Position numbers and translations under genes: made by a program. A stretch of 57,617 bases of DNA from Clostridium sp. AF27-2AA (lineage in GTDB: Bacteria > Bacillota > Clostridia > Lachnospirales > Lachnospiraceae): positions 1 to 57,617 of the forward strand of contig NZ_QUFI01000020.1 in assembly GCF_003478505.1 (NCBI RefSeq), in the 5' to 3' direction. Under the pieces are notes generated by a model that was given only the letters and a program-made list of their open reading frames with translations, ran no database searches and had not been told where the DNA came from. Shown here one piece after another: positions 9,584 through 18,639 of this stretch (position 1 is its first letter; every line of letters starts with the position of its first letter).

Positions 9584-9789
9584 CTCACTCCTTCGAAACT
9601 TACGAAGCCGCGGGGGCTCATAAGTTTCGGGAGGGACATCTGCTGATTTGTTTGGGCTGTGTTTTCTCACAGTCAGCAGCATCGCTCAACTAAGCGCGTG
9701 CGGCGCCTTGCGGCTTGCACTTGCTAAGGTTCGCGATGGGCCTCGCACTAAGCTTGTCCGTCGCCTTGCGGCTCGGACTCGCTAAGTTG
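9584..9789. repeat. Cluster of four hairpins, including a tandem repeat unit, between rpsZ and rpsH
   Basis: Four imperfect inverted repeats lie end to end: 9584-9634, 9641-9678, 9680-9738 and 9746-9789. The last two form a tandem unit: a CATCGC...GCGATG stem containing CTAAG/CTTAG-like arms, then a second stem starting CACTAAG. The same two-stem unit, including the string TTCGCGATGGGC, recurs at 14534-14619 between rplW and rplB. No ORF or ribosome site is convincing in the gap. Confidence 0.75.
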
Positions 9790-9797
9790 CTTTTGGC

Positions 9798-9983
9798 CTA
9801 CCAGCTTGCCTTCTTTACGCCCGGGATCTGGCCCTTATATGCCAGCTCACGGAAGCAGATACGGCAGATGCCGTATTTTCTTAAGTATGCATGCGGACGT
9901 CCACAGATTCTGCAACGATTGTACTCTCTGGTGGAGAACTTCGCCGGACGCTGCTGCTTAATCTTCATTGAAGTCTTAGCCAT
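9798..9983 (-). CDS. rpsZ: 30S ribosomal protein S14, type Z (zinc)
   Basis: A 61-aa S14 with [20 protein letters not shown] and the zinc ribbon [20 protein letters not shown]. This is the short, zinc-binding paralogue normally encoded in the spc operon of Firmicutes. It follows rplE by 15 bases. The stop lies just beyond a hairpin cluster. Confidence 0.96.
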   Translation of the reverse strand: MAKTSMKIKQQRPAKFSTREYNRCRICGRPHAYLRKYGICRICFRELAYKGQIPGVKKASW

Positions 9984-9998
9984 GGATCTTTCCTCCTG

Positions 9999-10538
9999 TT
10001 ATTTAGCAAATGGCATATTGAATAATGTCAAAAGTTCACGAGCTTCTTCATCAGTCTTGGCAGTGGTAACGAAGATGATATCCATACCTCTTACCTTGTC
10101 AACTTTATCGTATTCAATCTCAGGGAAGATTAACTGCTCTTTGATACCCAGAGCGTAGTTACCTCTGCCATCAAATGCGTTCGGGTTAACACCGCGGAAG
10201 TCACGTACACGCGGCAGAGCCAGGTTGATCAGACGATCAACGAACTCGTACATCTTCTCACCACGAAGGGTAACCTTACAACCGATCGGCATACCTTCTC
10301 TGATTTTGAAGTTTGCAACGGACTTTTTAGCCTTGGTGGTAACTGCCTTCTGTCCGGTAATCAGCTCTAAATCTCTAACTGCAGAATCCAGAACCTTAGC
10401 ATTGTCTTTTGCCTCACCAACGCCCATGTTGATAACGATCTTATCAAGCTTCGGGACTTCCATGATGTTCTTGTAACCAAATTTCTTAATCAGTGCGTCA
10501 ACCATCTCGCTCTGATACTGTTCTTTTAATCTAGCCAA
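9999..10538 (-). CDS. rplE: 50S ribosomal protein L5
   Basis: L5 (179 aa) binds 5S rRNA and contacts the P-site tRNA and S13. Recognised by [40 protein letters not shown] and [20 protein letters not shown]. It lies between rplX and rpsZ. Confidence 0.98.
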   Translation of the reverse strand: MARLKEQYQSEMVDALIKKFGYKNIMEVPKLDKIVINMGVGEAKDNAKVLDSAVRDLELITGQKAVTTKAKKSVANFKIREGMPIGCKVTLRGEKMYEFVDRLINLALPRVRDFRGVNPNAFDGRGNYALGIKEQLIFPEIEYDKVDKVRGMDIIFVTTAKTDEEARELLTLFNMPFAK

Positions 10539-10561
10539 CTCTCTGTTCCTCCTCTCTGCAA

Positions 10562-10867
10562 TTAGTCGATAACTTTACCGGTTGCCTTTGCAACGCGGAC
10601 TTTCTTACCATCTTTTACTTCAAAGCCAACACGGGTAGCTTTGCCATCAACAACCAGCATAACGTTGGAAATATCCATAGCTGCTTCCTGATTTACGATG
10701 CCGCCCTGCGGGTTAGCAGCGTTCGGTTTGGAGTGCTTGGTAACCATGTTGCAGCCCTCAACCAGAACTTTACCGCCCTTAACGCTCAGGACTTTACCGG
10801 TTTTGTCTTTATCTTTACCTGCGATAACCTTTACCAGGTCGTCTTTTTTAATTTTCTGCACAGCCAA
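10562..10867 (-). CDS. rplX: 50S ribosomal protein L24
   Basis: A 101-aa assembly-initiator protein of the large subunit. The N-terminal KOW motif is seen in [20 protein letters not shown]. The middle has [20 protein letters not shown], typical of L24. It is separated from rplN by only seven bases. Confidence 0.97.
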   Translation of the reverse strand: MAVQKIKKDDLVKVIAGKDKDKTGKVLSVKGGKVLVEGCNMVTKHSKPNAANPQGGIVNQEAAMDISNVMLVVDGKATRVGFEVKDGKKVRVAKATGKVID

Positions 10868-10874
10868 TACCTCC

Positions 10875-11243
10875 TTACAGTACTTCCGGAGCCAGAGATA
10901 CGATCTTCATGAACTGTTTCTCACGTAATTCTCTTGCTACCGGTCCAAAGATACGGGTTCCTCTTGGGGTCTTGTCATCTTTGATAATAACTGCTGCGTT
11001 CTCATCGAACTTGATATAAGAACCGTCTTTTCTGCGTGCGCCCTTAACGGAACGAACTACAACGGCCTTCACAACATCGCCTTTCTTTACAACGCCGCCT
11101 GGTGTTGCATCTTTAACGGAAGCGACGATTACATCACCAATGTTAGCATATCTTCTTGTAGAGCCACCCATAACACGGATGCAAAGTAACTCTTTTGCGC
11201 CGGTGTTATCAGCAACCTTCAGTCTGGTTTCCTGCTGAATCAT
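10875..11243 (-). CDS. rplN: 50S ribosomal protein L14
   Basis: L14 (122 aa) forms an intersubunit bridge and is the docking site of the silencing factor RsfS. The sequence begins [20 protein letters not shown] and ends [16 protein letters not shown], the bacterial consensus. The stop of rpsQ lies 24 bases upstream. Confidence 0.98.
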   Translation of the reverse strand: MIQQETRLKVADNTGAKELLCIRVMGGSTRRYANIGDVIVASVKDATPGGVVKKGDVVKAVVVRSVKGARRKDGSYIKFDENAAVIIKDDKTPRGTRIFGPVARELREKQFMKIVSLAPEVL

Positions 11244-11267
11244 GCCTGATACTCCTTCCTGGATAAC

Positions 11268-11528
11268 TTATTTAGCCTTCTCGATAATCTCAACCAGTCT
11301 CCATCTCTTGTCCTTGGACAGCGGTCTGGTTTCCATAACTTTAACGGTATCACCCTTGCCGCACTCGTTGTTCTCGTCATGAGCTTTTAACTTAACGGTC
11401 TTTTTTACGATCTTGCCGTATAAAGGATGTTTGATGTGGTCCTCGATTGCTACAACGATGGTCTTGTCCATCTTGTCGCTTACGACTTTACCTACGCGGG
11501 TTTTTCTTAAATTTCTTTCCACGGTCAT
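11268..11528 (-). CDS. rpsQ: 30S ribosomal protein S17
   Basis: S17 (86 aa), an OB-fold protein of the small-subunit body: [20 protein letters not shown], then [19 protein letters not shown] and the basic [20 protein letters not shown]. It lies between rpmC and rplN. Confidence 0.97.
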   Translation of the reverse strand: MTVERNLRKTRVGKVVSDKMDKTIVVAIEDHIKHPLYGKIVKKTVKLKAHDENNECGKGDTVKVMETRPLSKDKRWRLVEIIEKAK

Positions 11529-11544
11529 GTTCTCCTTTCAAACC

Positions 11545-11751
11545 TTAAGCCAGTTTAGATTTCTCTGTAATAACAGTCTGAATTCTAGCGATATTCTTGC
11601 GAACCTCTTTGATTCTGCTGGTATTATCTAACTGGTTGGTTGCATTCTGGAATCTTAAGTTGAAAAGTTCTTTCTTTGCAGCTACTAATTCTTCCTGTAA
11701 CTCAGCCGCTGATTTTGCCTTTAAGCCTTCTACGAATTTATTAGTTTTCAC
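11545..11751 (-). CDS. rpmC: 50S ribosomal protein L29 (GTG start)
   Basis: L29 lies at the peptide exit and contacts SRP and trigger factor. The helical hairpin [19 protein letters not shown] is diagnostic. Two in-frame GTG codons are possible, at 11760 and 11751. I chose 11751 because GGCGGTGAT lies about seven bases upstream and the product then begins [11 protein letters not shown]. This makes it 68 aa and overlaps the rplP stop by 11 bases, so it is translationally coupled. Confidence 0.93.
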   Translation of the reverse strand: MKTNKFVEGLKAKSAAELQEELVAAKKELFNLRFQNATNQLDNTSRIKEVRKNIARIQTVITEKSKLA

Positions 11752-12178
11752 TGTTATCACCGCCTTCTAAATCTGCTTTAGCAGCAATCTTACATTTGCA
11801 TGGTAACTTGTGCATAGCAAGACGTAATGCCTCACGCGCGGTTTCCTCCGGAACGCCAGCGATCTCGAACATTACTCTGCCCGGTTTAACAACTGCTACC
11901 CAGTACTCCAGAGCGCCTTTACCGGAACCCATTCGAGTCTCAGCCGGCTTAGCAGTTACAGGTTTGTCCGGGAAAATCTTGATCCAGACTTTACCACCAC
12001 GTTTGATGTAACGGGTCATGGCAACACGGGCTGCCTCGATCTGATTGGACTTGATCCAGCACGGCTCAGTAGCCACCAGACCGAACTCACCGTAGTTAAT
12101 TTTATTTCCTCTTAAAGCCTTACCGGTCATAGTTCCACGGAACTGTTTGCGGCGCTTTACTCTCTTAGGCATTAACAT
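11741..12178 (-). CDS. rplP: 50S ribosomal protein L16
   Basis: L16 (145 aa) helps shape the A site and peptidyl-transferase centre. It begins [20 protein letters not shown] and contains [20 protein letters not shown] and [19 protein letters not shown]. The start overlaps the rpsC stop as TAATG. The C-terminal tail [10 protein letters not shown] is acidic, and its coding DNA carries the rpmC ribosome site. Confidence 0.98.
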   Translation of the reverse strand: MLMPKRVKRRKQFRGTMTGKALRGNKINYGEFGLVATEPCWIKSNQIEAARVAMTRYIKRGGKVWIKIFPDKPVTAKPAETRMGSGKGALEYWVAVVKPGRVMFEIAGVPEETAREALRLAMHKLPCKCKIAAKADLEGGDNSEN

Positions 12179-12840
12179 TATTTATCGCTCCCTTCCTTGT
12201 TTCCTCTAGTAGGAAGTACCTCGCCTTTGTAGATCCAAACCTTAACGCCAAGCTTGCCGTAGGTGGTATCTGCCTCAGCGAAACCATAGTCAATATCTGC
12301 TCTTAATGTCTGTAACGGAATGGTGCCCTCGCTGTAGAACTCGGTACGAGCGATATCAGCACCGCCAAGACGTCCGCCAACAGCGGTCTTGATTCCCTTA
12401 ACGCCTGCCTTCATGGAACGACCCATGGTAGACTTCATAGCACGACGGAAGGAAACACGGTTCTCCAGCTGCTGTGCAATGTTCTCAGCTACTAACTGAG
12501 CATCGCGGTCCGGTCTCTTGATCTCTTTGATGTCGATAAATACTTTTTTGTCGGTCAGCTTCTGAACCTCAGCTCTGAGCTTCTCGATCTCTGCGCCGCC
12601 CTTACCGATTACTACGCCCGGTTTAGCGGTGAAGATGATGATCTTTACTCTGTCAGATGCAGATGCTCTCTCGATCTCGATTTTGGAAACGCCAGCGCTA
12701 TACAGTTTTTTCTTGAGGAATTTACGGATGTTGTAATCCTCTACCAGGCAATCAGCGAAGTTGCCTTCTGCATACCACTTGGAATCCCAGTCTTTAATAA
12801 CACCGACTCTTAAGCCGTGCGGATTAACTTTCTGTCCCAT
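12178..12840 (-). CDS. rpsC: 30S ribosomal protein S3
   Basis: S3 (220 aa) lines the mRNA entry channel. It begins [20 protein letters not shown]. It has the KH domain motif [13 protein letters not shown] and the C-terminal domain with [17 protein letters not shown] and [17 protein letters not shown]. It lies 12 bases after rplV. Confidence 0.98.
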   Translation of the reverse strand: MGQKVNPHGLRVGVIKDWDSKWYAEGNFADCLVEDYNIRKFLKKKLYSAGVSKIEIERASASDRVKIIIFTAKPGVVIGKGGAEIEKLRAEVQKLTDKKVFIDIKEIKRPDRDAQLVAENIAQQLENRVSFRRAMKSTMGRSMKAGVKGIKTAVGGRLGGADIARTEFYSEGTIPLQTLRADIDYGFAEADTTYGKLGVKVWIYKGEVLPTRGNKEGSDK

Positions 12841-12852
12841 AATTGCCTCCTC

Positions 12853-13239
12853 TTATCTCTCATTCAGCACAACAGTGATGTGGCTCATTCTCTTCTCGAT
12901 TCTGTAAGCTCTGCCCTGTGCTCTCGGTTTTACTCTCTTCATGGTCGGTCCCTTGTTTGCGAAGCACTCCTCCACGTAAAGCTTAGCCGGATCCATGTTG
13001 TTGTTGTTCTCTGCATTAGCAATTGCAGATTCCAGTAATTTTTTAATTAAAGAAGAAGCATATCTTGGGTTGTAAGTTACAATACCAAGTGCGGTCTGTA
13101 CATCTTTGCCTCTGATGGCATCTAATACGAAGCAAGCCTTCTGAACAGAAACACGTGCGTAAGATAACTTTGCGCTCGGTCTGGTGTCCTTCTGGGCATT
13201 TCTCTCTCTCTTAATCTGACTTCTATGTCCTTTAGCCAT
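12853..13239 (-). CDS. rplV: 50S ribosomal protein L22
   Basis: L22 (128 aa) has a beta-hairpin that lines the exit tunnel, where macrolide-resistance changes arise. The core reads AKLSYARVSVQKACFVLDAI and the hairpin VKPRAQGRAYRIEKRMSHIT. The N-terminus has a basic extension of about 20 residues. The order is rpsS-rplV-rpsC. Confidence 0.97.
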   Translation of the reverse strand: MAKGHRSQIKRERNAQKDTRPSAKLSYARVSVQKACFVLDAIRGKDVQTALGIVTYNPRYASSLIKKLLESAIANAENNNNMDPAKLYVEECFANKGPTMKRVKPRAQGRAYRIEKRMSHITVVLNER

Positions 13240-13269
13240 TGCTAATTAACCTCCTTTCAATCCTGACGA

Positions 13270-13548
13270 TTATCGTTTGGATTTCTTCTCGTCTTTTCCA
13301 TGTCCTCTGTAAGTTCTGGTAGCTACGAACTCACCCAGTTTGTGGCCAACCATATCCTCGGTAACATATACCGGAACATGCTTTCTGCCATCGTGAACTG
13401 CGATTGTATGTCCAACCATCTGCGGGAAGATTGTGGAACGGCGGGACCAGGTCTTGATTACCTGATGCTGTCCTGCTGCGTTCATTGCATCAACTTTTTT
13501 CAGTAAGTGTGCATCTGCAAATGGTCCTTTTTTTAATGAACGTGCCAT
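13270..13548 (-). CDS. rpsS: 30S ribosomal protein S19
   Basis: S19 (92 aa), in the head of the small subunit with S13. Sequence [20 protein letters not shown], then [20 protein letters not shown] and [17 protein letters not shown] matches the family end to end. It follows rplB by 21 bases. Confidence 0.98.
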   Translation of the reverse strand: MARSLKKGPFADAHLLKKVDAMNAAGQHQVIKTWSRRSTIFPQMVGHTIAVHDGRKHVPVYVTEDMVGHKLGEFVATRTYRGHGKDEKKSKR

Positions 13549-13569
13549 AGGTTTTGTATCCTCCTTGAA

Positions 13570-14415
13570 TTATTTAATGGTCTTGCCGTCGCGTCTTCTT
13601 ACAATCAGCTTATTAGACTGCTTGTTTTTCTTTCTGGTCTTCAGACCCAGAGCAGGCTTGCCCCACGGAGTAGAAGGACCCGGACGACCGATACCAGTCT
13701 TACCTTCACCACCACCGTGCGGATGGTCATTCGGGTTCATAACGGAACCGCGAACTGTAGGACGGATACCCATATGACGTTTTCTACCAGCTTTACCGAG
13801 GTTGATCAGGTTGTGCTCGCCGTTACCTACAACACCGATGGTTGCGCGGCATACGATCGGAACCATTCTCATCTCGCCGGAAGGAAGTCTTAAGGTTGCA
13901 TATTTGCCTTCTTTTGCCATAAGCTGAGCAGCGTTACCAGCGGAACGAACCAGCTGACCACCCTTGCCCGGATACAGCTCAATATTATGAATCTGCGCAC
14001 CAACCGGAATGTTTGCCAGCGGTAAGCAGTTACCAACTTTAGCCTCTGCAGTCTCGCCGCTCATAACCTTCATGCCGTCGGTTAAGCCAGCCGGAGCCAG
14101 GATATAAGCCTTCTCGCCGTCTGCGTAGCAGATCAGTGCGATGTTTGCAGTTCTGTTCGGATCGTACTCGATACCGATAACGGTTGCCGGGATACCATCC
14201 TTGCTGTTTCTCTTGAAATCGATGATTCTGTATTTTCTTCTGGAACCGCCACCACGATGTCTAACGGTGATCTTACCCTGGTTGTTACGGCCAGCATTCT
14301 TCTTTAAAGAAGTAACCAGAGACTTCTCCGGAGTGGACTTGGTGATCTCACTGAAGTCAGATCCGGTCATATGTCTTCTGGAAGGTGTATATGGGTTGTA
14401 TGTTTTAATTCCCAT
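13570..14415 (-). CDS. rplB: 50S ribosomal protein L2
   Basis: L2 (281 aa) is needed for subunit association and peptidyl transfer. It begins [20 protein letters not shown] and carries [17 protein letters not shown] and the catalytic-centre loop [18 protein letters not shown]. The start at 14415 has GAAAGGAG; an in-frame start six codons upstream lacks a site. A 212-bp gap full of hairpins lies before it, where most relatives have a few tens of bases. Confidence 0.97.
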   Translation of the reverse strand: MGIKTYNPYTPSRRHMTGSDFSEITKSTPEKSLVTSLKKNAGRNNQGKITVRHRGGGSRRKYRIIDFKRNSKDGIPATVIGIEYDPNRTANIALICYADGEKAYILAPAGLTDGMKVMSGETAEAKVGNCLPLANIPVGAQIHNIELYPGKGGQLVRSAGNAAQLMAKEGKYATLRLPSGEMRMVPIVCRATIGVVGNGEHNLINLGKAGRKRHMGIRPTVRGSVMNPNDHPHGGGEGKTGIGRPGPSTPWGKPALGLKTRKKNKQSNKLIVRRRDGKTIK

Positions 14416-14438
14416 GACTTGAACTCCTTTCAATTCCG

Positions 14439-14619
14439 TACACGGTCGTGCGTTATCAACGCACTCGCGTGTATCTCTTTATCACGGCGCAGTATATTCT
14501 TTTCACTAGTCACCGTATAGTTTCATTAATTCTCATCGCTCAACTAAACTCAGCTTCGCTTCGTTAAGGTTCGCGATGGGCTTTCTCACTAAACTCGCGC
14601 TCTGCGCGCTCGTTAAGTG
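14439..14619. repeat. Three hairpins, including the tandem repeat unit, between rplW and rplB
   Basis: There are three inverted repeats: 14439-14473 (TACACG...CGTGTA, with an inner GTGCGTT/AACGCAC stem), 14534-14578 (CATCGC...GCGATG) and 14587-14619 (CACTAAAC...GTTAAGTG around CGCGC/GCGCG). The last two match the two-stem unit at 9680-9789 in order and orientation. No gene is seen in this gap. Confidence 0.72.
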
Positions 14620-14627
14620 TTCAATGC

Positions 14628-14927
14628 CTACAGACCTGCAAATACCTCGATCTCTTTGCTGTCCTCAGTTAACTGAACGATAGCTTTCTTGGTTGCAGCG
14701 GTCTTGCCGAAGGTCATACCACGTCTCTTGTTCTTGCCTTCGCTGTTCATGGTGTTTACACTCTTAACTTTGGTTCCCGGGAACATCTTCTCAACAGCCT
14801 CTTTGATCATGGACTTGTTCGCATCGGTGTGAACCAGGAAAGTGTATTTCTTCTCGCTCATTGCGTTCATGCTTTTCTCGGTTACAACCGGTTTCAGAAT
14901 GACGTCATAGTACTGAACGTTAGCCAT
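14628..14927 (-). CDS. rplW: 50S ribosomal protein L23
   Basis: L23 (99 aa) at the tunnel exit is the docking site for SRP and trigger factor. It has [20 protein letters not shown], then [18 protein letters not shown] and [19 protein letters not shown]. Its start overlaps the rplD stop by one base (TAATG). Confidence 0.97.
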   Translation of the reverse strand: MANVQYYDVILKPVVTEKSMNAMSEKKYTFLVHTDANKSMIKEAVEKMFPGTKVKSVNTMNSEGKNKRRGMTFGKTAATKKAIVQLTEDSKEIEVFAGL

Positions 14928-15547
14928 TATGCGTACACCTCCTCGATATTTGCAACAGCAGCCTTGGTAGCTACTACGGTGTTGTATTTCAGAATGTCAT
15001 ATACGTTGATGGTATTGACATAAGCGGTCTTTACAGACTGGATGTTCTTAGCGGACTTAACAACGTTGTCGCTGTTCTCGTCAACTACTACCAGCGCCTT
15101 GTTAACCTTTAAGTTATTCAGGACGTTCTGGAATTTCTTGGTCTTGATCTCATCAAGCTTCAGCTCGTCAACAACGATGAACTTGTTCTCAAGCACTCTG
15201 CTGGTCAGTGCAGACTTCAGAGCTGCTCTCTTCTCTTTCTTGTTGAGTCTGATTGTGTAATCTCTCGGAGTCGGAGCGAATACGATACCGCCGCCGGTCC
15301 ACTGCGGAGCTCTGGTTGAACCCTGACGTGCATGTCCGGTTCCTTTCTGTCTCCACGGTTTTCTACCGCCACCAGATACCTCAGAACGGGTTTTTGCTTT
15401 CTGAGTACCCTGACGATTGTTAGCAAGCTGTGCAACGACTGCCATGTGTACTAAGTGCTCGTTAACCTCAACACCGAATACAGCATCGTTTAAATCCATC
15501 TTGCCTACTTCATTACCTTCCATATTGTAAACAGATACGTTTGCCAT
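14927..15547 (-). CDS. rplD: 50S ribosomal protein L4
   Basis: L4 (206 aa) reaches into the exit tunnel. Seen are the extended loop [20 protein letters not shown], then [19 protein letters not shown], and the globular domain with [18 protein letters not shown]. In Escherichia coli L4 represses the S10 operon through its leader. A structured leader is present here too (16581-16811), but the regulator is not known. Confidence 0.97.
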   Translation of the reverse strand: MANVSVYNMEGNEVGKMDLNDAVFGVEVNEHLVHMAVVAQLANNRQGTQKAKTRSEVSGGGRKPWRQKGTGHARQGSTRAPQWTGGGIVFAPTPRDYTIRLNKKEKRAALKSALTSRVLENKFIVVDELKLDEIKTKKFQNVLNNLKVNKALVVVDENSDNVVKSAKNIQSVKTAYVNTINVYDILKYNTVVATKAAVANIEEVYA

Positions 15548-15575
15548 CTGTGTGTTCCTCCTTTCTCGTCAAAGC

Positions 15576-16211
15576 TTACTTGGAAGCTTTCACTGTTTCT
15601 TTGATCGTTACTAAAGATTTCTTCGGTCCCGGAACAGCGCCCTTAACCAGAAGCAGATTGTTCTCAACGTCTACGCGGACAATCTCAAGGTTCTGAATGG
15701 TAACCCGCTTGGAGCCCATATGTCCCGGCATGCCTTTACCCTTGAATACCTTGCTCGGATCAGAACAAGCACCGTTGGAACCCTGATGACGATGGAATTT
15801 AGAACCATGAGCCATAGGTCCTCTGTGCTGGCCGTGTCTCTTGATCGCGCCCTGGAAACCTTTACCTTTGGAAACAGCGGTTGCATCCACCTTATCGCCG
15901 TTAGCGAAGATGTCAGCTTTGATCTCGTCCTTTACAGAATACTCTTCTGCGTTCTCGAAACGGAACTCGCGGACGAATCTCTTGTAGGAAACACCTGCCT
16001 TGTCGAAGTGTCCCTTAACCGGTTTGCTAACCAGTTTGTCTCTCTTGTCTACAAAACCAACCTGAACTGCTTTGTAGCCATCGTTCTCAACGGTCTTAAC
16101 CTGGGTTACTACACACGGGCCAGCCTGAAGAACGGTTACCGGAACTAACACGCCATCTTCGTTGAAGATCTGAGTCATTCCGACTTTGGTAGCTAAGATA
16201 GCTTTCTTCAT
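15576..16211 (-). CDS. rplC: 50S ribosomal protein L3
   Basis: L3 (211 aa) is an early-assembly protein near the peptidyl-transferase centre. It begins [20 protein letters not shown] and has the tip region [20 protein letters not shown] and [26 protein letters not shown] site precedes it. It lies 51 bases after rpsJ. Confidence 0.98.
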   Translation of the reverse strand: MKKAILATKVGMTQIFNEDGVLVPVTVLQAGPCVVTQVKTVENDGYKAVQVGFVDKRDKLVSKPVKGHFDKAGVSYKRFVREFRFENAEEYSVKDEIKADIFANGDKVDATAVSKGKGFQGAIKRHGQHRGPMAHGSKFHRHQGSNGACSDPSKVFKGKGMPGHMGSKRVTIQNLEIVRVDVENNLLLVKGAVPGPKKSLVTIKETVKASK

Positions 16212-16262
16212 TTCAATTTCCTCCTTACAGCGGATTACCTTTTACGGCAATCATACTAAAGC

Positions 16263-16580
16263 TTATTTCTGTTTCATTTTGATGTCGATATAAACACCAG
16301 CCGGCATTTCCAGTTTGCTTAATGCATCAACTGTCTTCTGGCTCGGAGTGGTGATATCGATAAGTCTTTTGTGAGTTCTCTGCTCGAACTGCTCTCTGGA
16401 ATCTTTGTACTTGTGTACCGCTCTCAGAATAGTTACTACCTCTTTCTTGGTCGGTAACGGTACCGGTCCGCTCACCTGAGCCCCTGTCTTCTTTACGGTC
16501 TCGATGATTTTTCCAGCAGACTGATCAACTAACTGATGATCATAAGCTTTTAATGTGATTCTCATTACTTGACTTGCCAT
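16263..16580 (-). CDS. rpsJ: 30S ribosomal protein S10
   Basis: S10 (105 aa) is in the small-subunit head and is also the NusE partner of NusB in antitermination. The product begins [20 protein letters not shown] and has [20 protein letters not shown] and [20 protein letters not shown]. The start at 16580 has AAAAGGAGG nine bases upstream. The longer in-frame reading runs back through leader RNA and the promoter and is rejected. First gene of the S10 operon. Confidence 0.98.
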   Translation of the reverse strand: MASQVMRITLKAYDHQLVDQSAGKIIETVKKTGAQVSGPVPLPTKKEVVTILRAVHKYKDSREQFEQRTHKRLIDITTPSQKTVDALSKLEMPAGVYIDIKMKQK

Positions 16581-16811
16581 AAAAAAAGTCGCCTCCTTTT
16601 CGCACTTTTGTTTGAAGTACGACAAGCGGTGACTGTACACATCTCCGTGTGTGTCGCGCGGACTACACACTGCGTTACTGCAATTACTCTTTACTACAGC
16701 TGTTAAATTGGTACAGTGACTTGTCGTCAGTTTCCTAACTTGACATTCGCTCCACGGAAAACCTGCCATTTTGGCAGCAACCTCGCGCTTCATTGCTATC
16801 ATGTCACAGCC
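16581..16811 (-). promoter_or_regulatory. Structured 5' leader of the S10 operon
   Basis: About 230 nt of leader separates the promoter from rpsJ. A long-range stem can form between the plus-strand segments 16621-16638 and 16711-16725 (GACAAG plus a TGACTGTAC/GTACAGT-type arm). It encloses about 70 nt that includes a GTGTG/CACAC hairpin near 16649-16672. A second hairpin, CTGCCA/TGGCAG, lies at 16763-16777. This layout suits a ribosomal-protein autoregulatory leader, but I cannot match it to a named family by eye. Confidence 0.5.
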
Positions 16812-16816
16812 TTTGT

Positions 16817-16845
16817 ATGATATCATAGTCTTTCCAAAAAAGCAA
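16817..16845 (-). promoter_or_regulatory. Promoter of the S10 operon
   Basis: The minus strand has TTGCTT (16840-16845), a 17-base spacer and TATCAT (16817-16822). AT-rich sequence lies upstream. It is placed about 235 bases before rpsJ and is the likely main promoter for the S10-spc transcript. Confidence 0.7.
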
Positions 16846-16935
16846 GTATTTTATCTATTATTTTAATGTTTTTATTCTCATGCAATTTTCCGTGCATTGG
16901 CCAGAGCTGTGTTTCTTCTATATATAATGCAGTAA

Positions 16936-16970
16936 AGAGGCCGATACAGCTTTTCCCTGTATCAGCCTCT
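16936..16970 (-). terminator. Hairpin after the cell-wall-binding protein gene
   Basis: A stem AGAGGC-GATACAG with CTGTATC-GCCTCT and a 7-base loop lies 23 bases past the stop of the gene at 16993. The T-run on the minus strand is short (TTT), so termination may be moderate. Confidence 0.65.
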
Positions 16971-16992
16971 GTTTCTGTAATGGTATTCTGTT

Positions 16993-18357
16993 TTATTCGT
17001 TATCCCATTCCGGTTCTTCCGGGCTGCGGTAGCTTCCGCCGTCTACGCTCTCGTCATCTTCTTTGGTCAGGACCCCACTGCTGTTGGTTTTGTATTTTAC
17101 GCCATTGCTGTCCTTGACCGTAGTGTTCTTGGCAATCTTACCGGAAGTGTTCACTACATAGTTCTTATAGCTGTTTCCGTTCGGAACGGAGAAGACTTCG
17201 TATTTGCTGCCGGAATCTGCCTTCTGCAGTTTCCCCATATAATATAGATAATTGTCATACACACCGGTATAGCCTTTTCCGGTAGAGTTGAAATAATACG
17301 GCCAGGAGACTCCTCCCTCCGTGATATTGTACTTGCCCGTCAGCATACTGCTTTGCGGATAATTGCCAAAGTAATAGGCGGTATACTCACTGCTGTTGGT
17401 ATACACCTTCTGAACGCCATATACAGGAGTTCCATATTCATTGAACAGATGTGTATATCCGTTGATGCGCTTTAAATCACTGGTTTTCGCACTGCCCTTT
17501 GCCGGTCCCACTTCCGGAACACCCTTGGAATTGAAATAAAACCACTCGACGTCATGATCATAATGCCCCGCCAGATATTCCGGCGGCTCGGCAGAATACC
17601 AGCCGGTGCGGACTTTTCCCTCGGCATCTACCAGGCGGTAATCCTCAATGTTGTCGGATTCATCGCCGGTGACGCAGACCCAGCCGGTCTGAACAGCACC
17701 GTCCTCGCGCAGGCAATAATAGGTTCCGTTGATCTTTTTCTGTTTGATATTGGTTCCGTTCTCGCTTGGAACCGTTTTCTTTCCGTTGGTTCCGAAATAG
17801 TACCAGTACTGACCATCACTGGCAGTTTCAAACGGACCGGTGTGCTTGTCCTCATCCTGATATTCCTCCGGCGGGGTCAGTTTCTTCCATCCGGTCACCA
17901 TAACGCCCACATCATCGCAGTAATACATGTCATCCAGGATCCAGCCAGTCTCCATGGCGCCGGTATCTCCAAAATAATAATACTTACCATCGATCTGCAC
18001 CCATTTTTCTTTCGAGCACTTGCCGTTATTTCCGAAATAATACCAGTCATACCCACTTGTTTTCCGGCTGTTTGCCACCTGAAGCCATTTATTGGTGATC
18101 ATGATACCGCTGGCATCTACATAGTAATCATCGTTATCGACCCATTTGTTGGTTGCCATGGCTCCGCTGCTTTCCAGATAACGCCAGGTTCCATCCTGTG
18201 CCTGACGCCACGCATTGGTTACCTTGCTTCCATTGTTATTATAGTATACCCAGTTGCTGCCTTCCTGTGACCAGCCGGCCGCAAACGCTGTAATCCCCAC
18301 CGCGCCAAGGCTCATGACTGCTGCCAGGGCAAACATTGCCAAACCCTTTTTCTTCAT
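16993..18357 (-). CDS. Secreted protein of tandem cell-wall-binding repeats
   Basis: This 454-aa protein has a signal peptide (MKKKGLAMFALAAVMSLGAV ... AFA). Aromatic choline/glucan-binding-type repeats follow, such as WVYYNNNGSKVTNAW, YYYFGDTGAMETGWI and WYYFGTNGKKTV, through to about residue 420. The end is acidic (ESVDGGSYRSPEEPEWDNE). I see no catalytic domain, so it probably binds cell-wall polymers or extracellular glycans as a surface or structural protein. AAGGAGC precedes the start, and the gene stands alone with its own promoter and hairpin. Confidence 0.85.
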   Translation of the reverse strand: MKKKGLAMFALAAVMSLGAVGITAFAAGWSQEGSNWVYYNNNGSKVTNAWRQAQDGTWRYLESSGAMATNKWVDNDDYYVDASGIMITNKWLQVANSRKTSGYDWYYFGNNGKCSKEKWVQIDGKYYYFGDTGAMETGWILDDMYYCDDVGVMVTGWKKLTPPEEYQDEDKHTGPFETASDGQYWYYFGTNGKKTVPSENGTNIKQKKINGTYYCLREDGAVQTGWVCVTGDESDNIEDYRLVDAEGKVRTGWYSAEPPEYLAGHYDHDVEWFYFNSKGVPEVGPAKGSAKTSDLKRINGYTHLFNEYGTPVYGVQKVYTNSSEYTAYYFGNYPQSSMLTGKYNITEGGVSWPYYFNSTGKGYTGVYDNYLYYMGKLQKADSGSKYEVFSVPNGNSYKNYVVNTSGKIAKNTTVKDSNGVKYKTNSSGVLTKEDDESVDGGSYRSPEEPEWDNE

Positions 18358-18459
18358 ATATAAAAGCTCCTTCGTATCGTTGCGCCGCCGTTTCTTCTTT
18401 TCGCAACCAGCCTGCCTGCGCAGATGCCTGCTTTCCCCGGGCGGTCTCTTATACGTTTC

Positions 18460-18488
18460 ATTTTAACAATAACGGCATAAATATTCAA
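18460..18488 (-). promoter_or_regulatory. Promoter of the cell-wall-binding protein gene
   Basis: The minus strand has TTGAAT (18483-18488), 17 bases, then TAAAAT (18460-18465). It is about 100 bases upstream of the start at 18357. Confidence 0.6.
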
Positions 18489-18580
18489 CCAATTCGCGCA
18501 AATAGATTCTTACGATTTCCTATCGGCCGGAAGGTCCGATTCAAAAAGCTTTCCCGCTGTATTCTTACCCGTAACTACAA

Positions 18581-18612
18581 AGCAGGCCTCCGCCAAACAG
18601 CGAAAGCCTGCC
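18581..18612 (-). terminator. Hairpin after glnN
   Basis: GCAGGC and GCCTGC arms (18582-18587, 18606-18611) lie about 28 bases beyond the glutamine synthetase stop. On the minus strand the following tract is only TTTG; on the plus strand a T6 follows. It may therefore act in either direction, and efficiency is uncertain. Confidence 0.5.
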
Positions 18613-18639
18613 CTGATTTTTTCTAATATGATTGGAACT

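Noticed and set aside
16581..16826. In-frame N-terminal extension of rpsJ
   Set aside because: It would begin upstream of the predicted transcription start and run through the structured leader. The AAAAGGAGG site at the family-type [11 protein letters not shown] start decides the shorter form.
16811..16826. GTATGATATCATA near the S10 promoter as a copy of the terminator-linked motif
   Set aside because: The match is limited to GTATGATA within the -10 region; there is no hairpin or AGGAAATT continuation.
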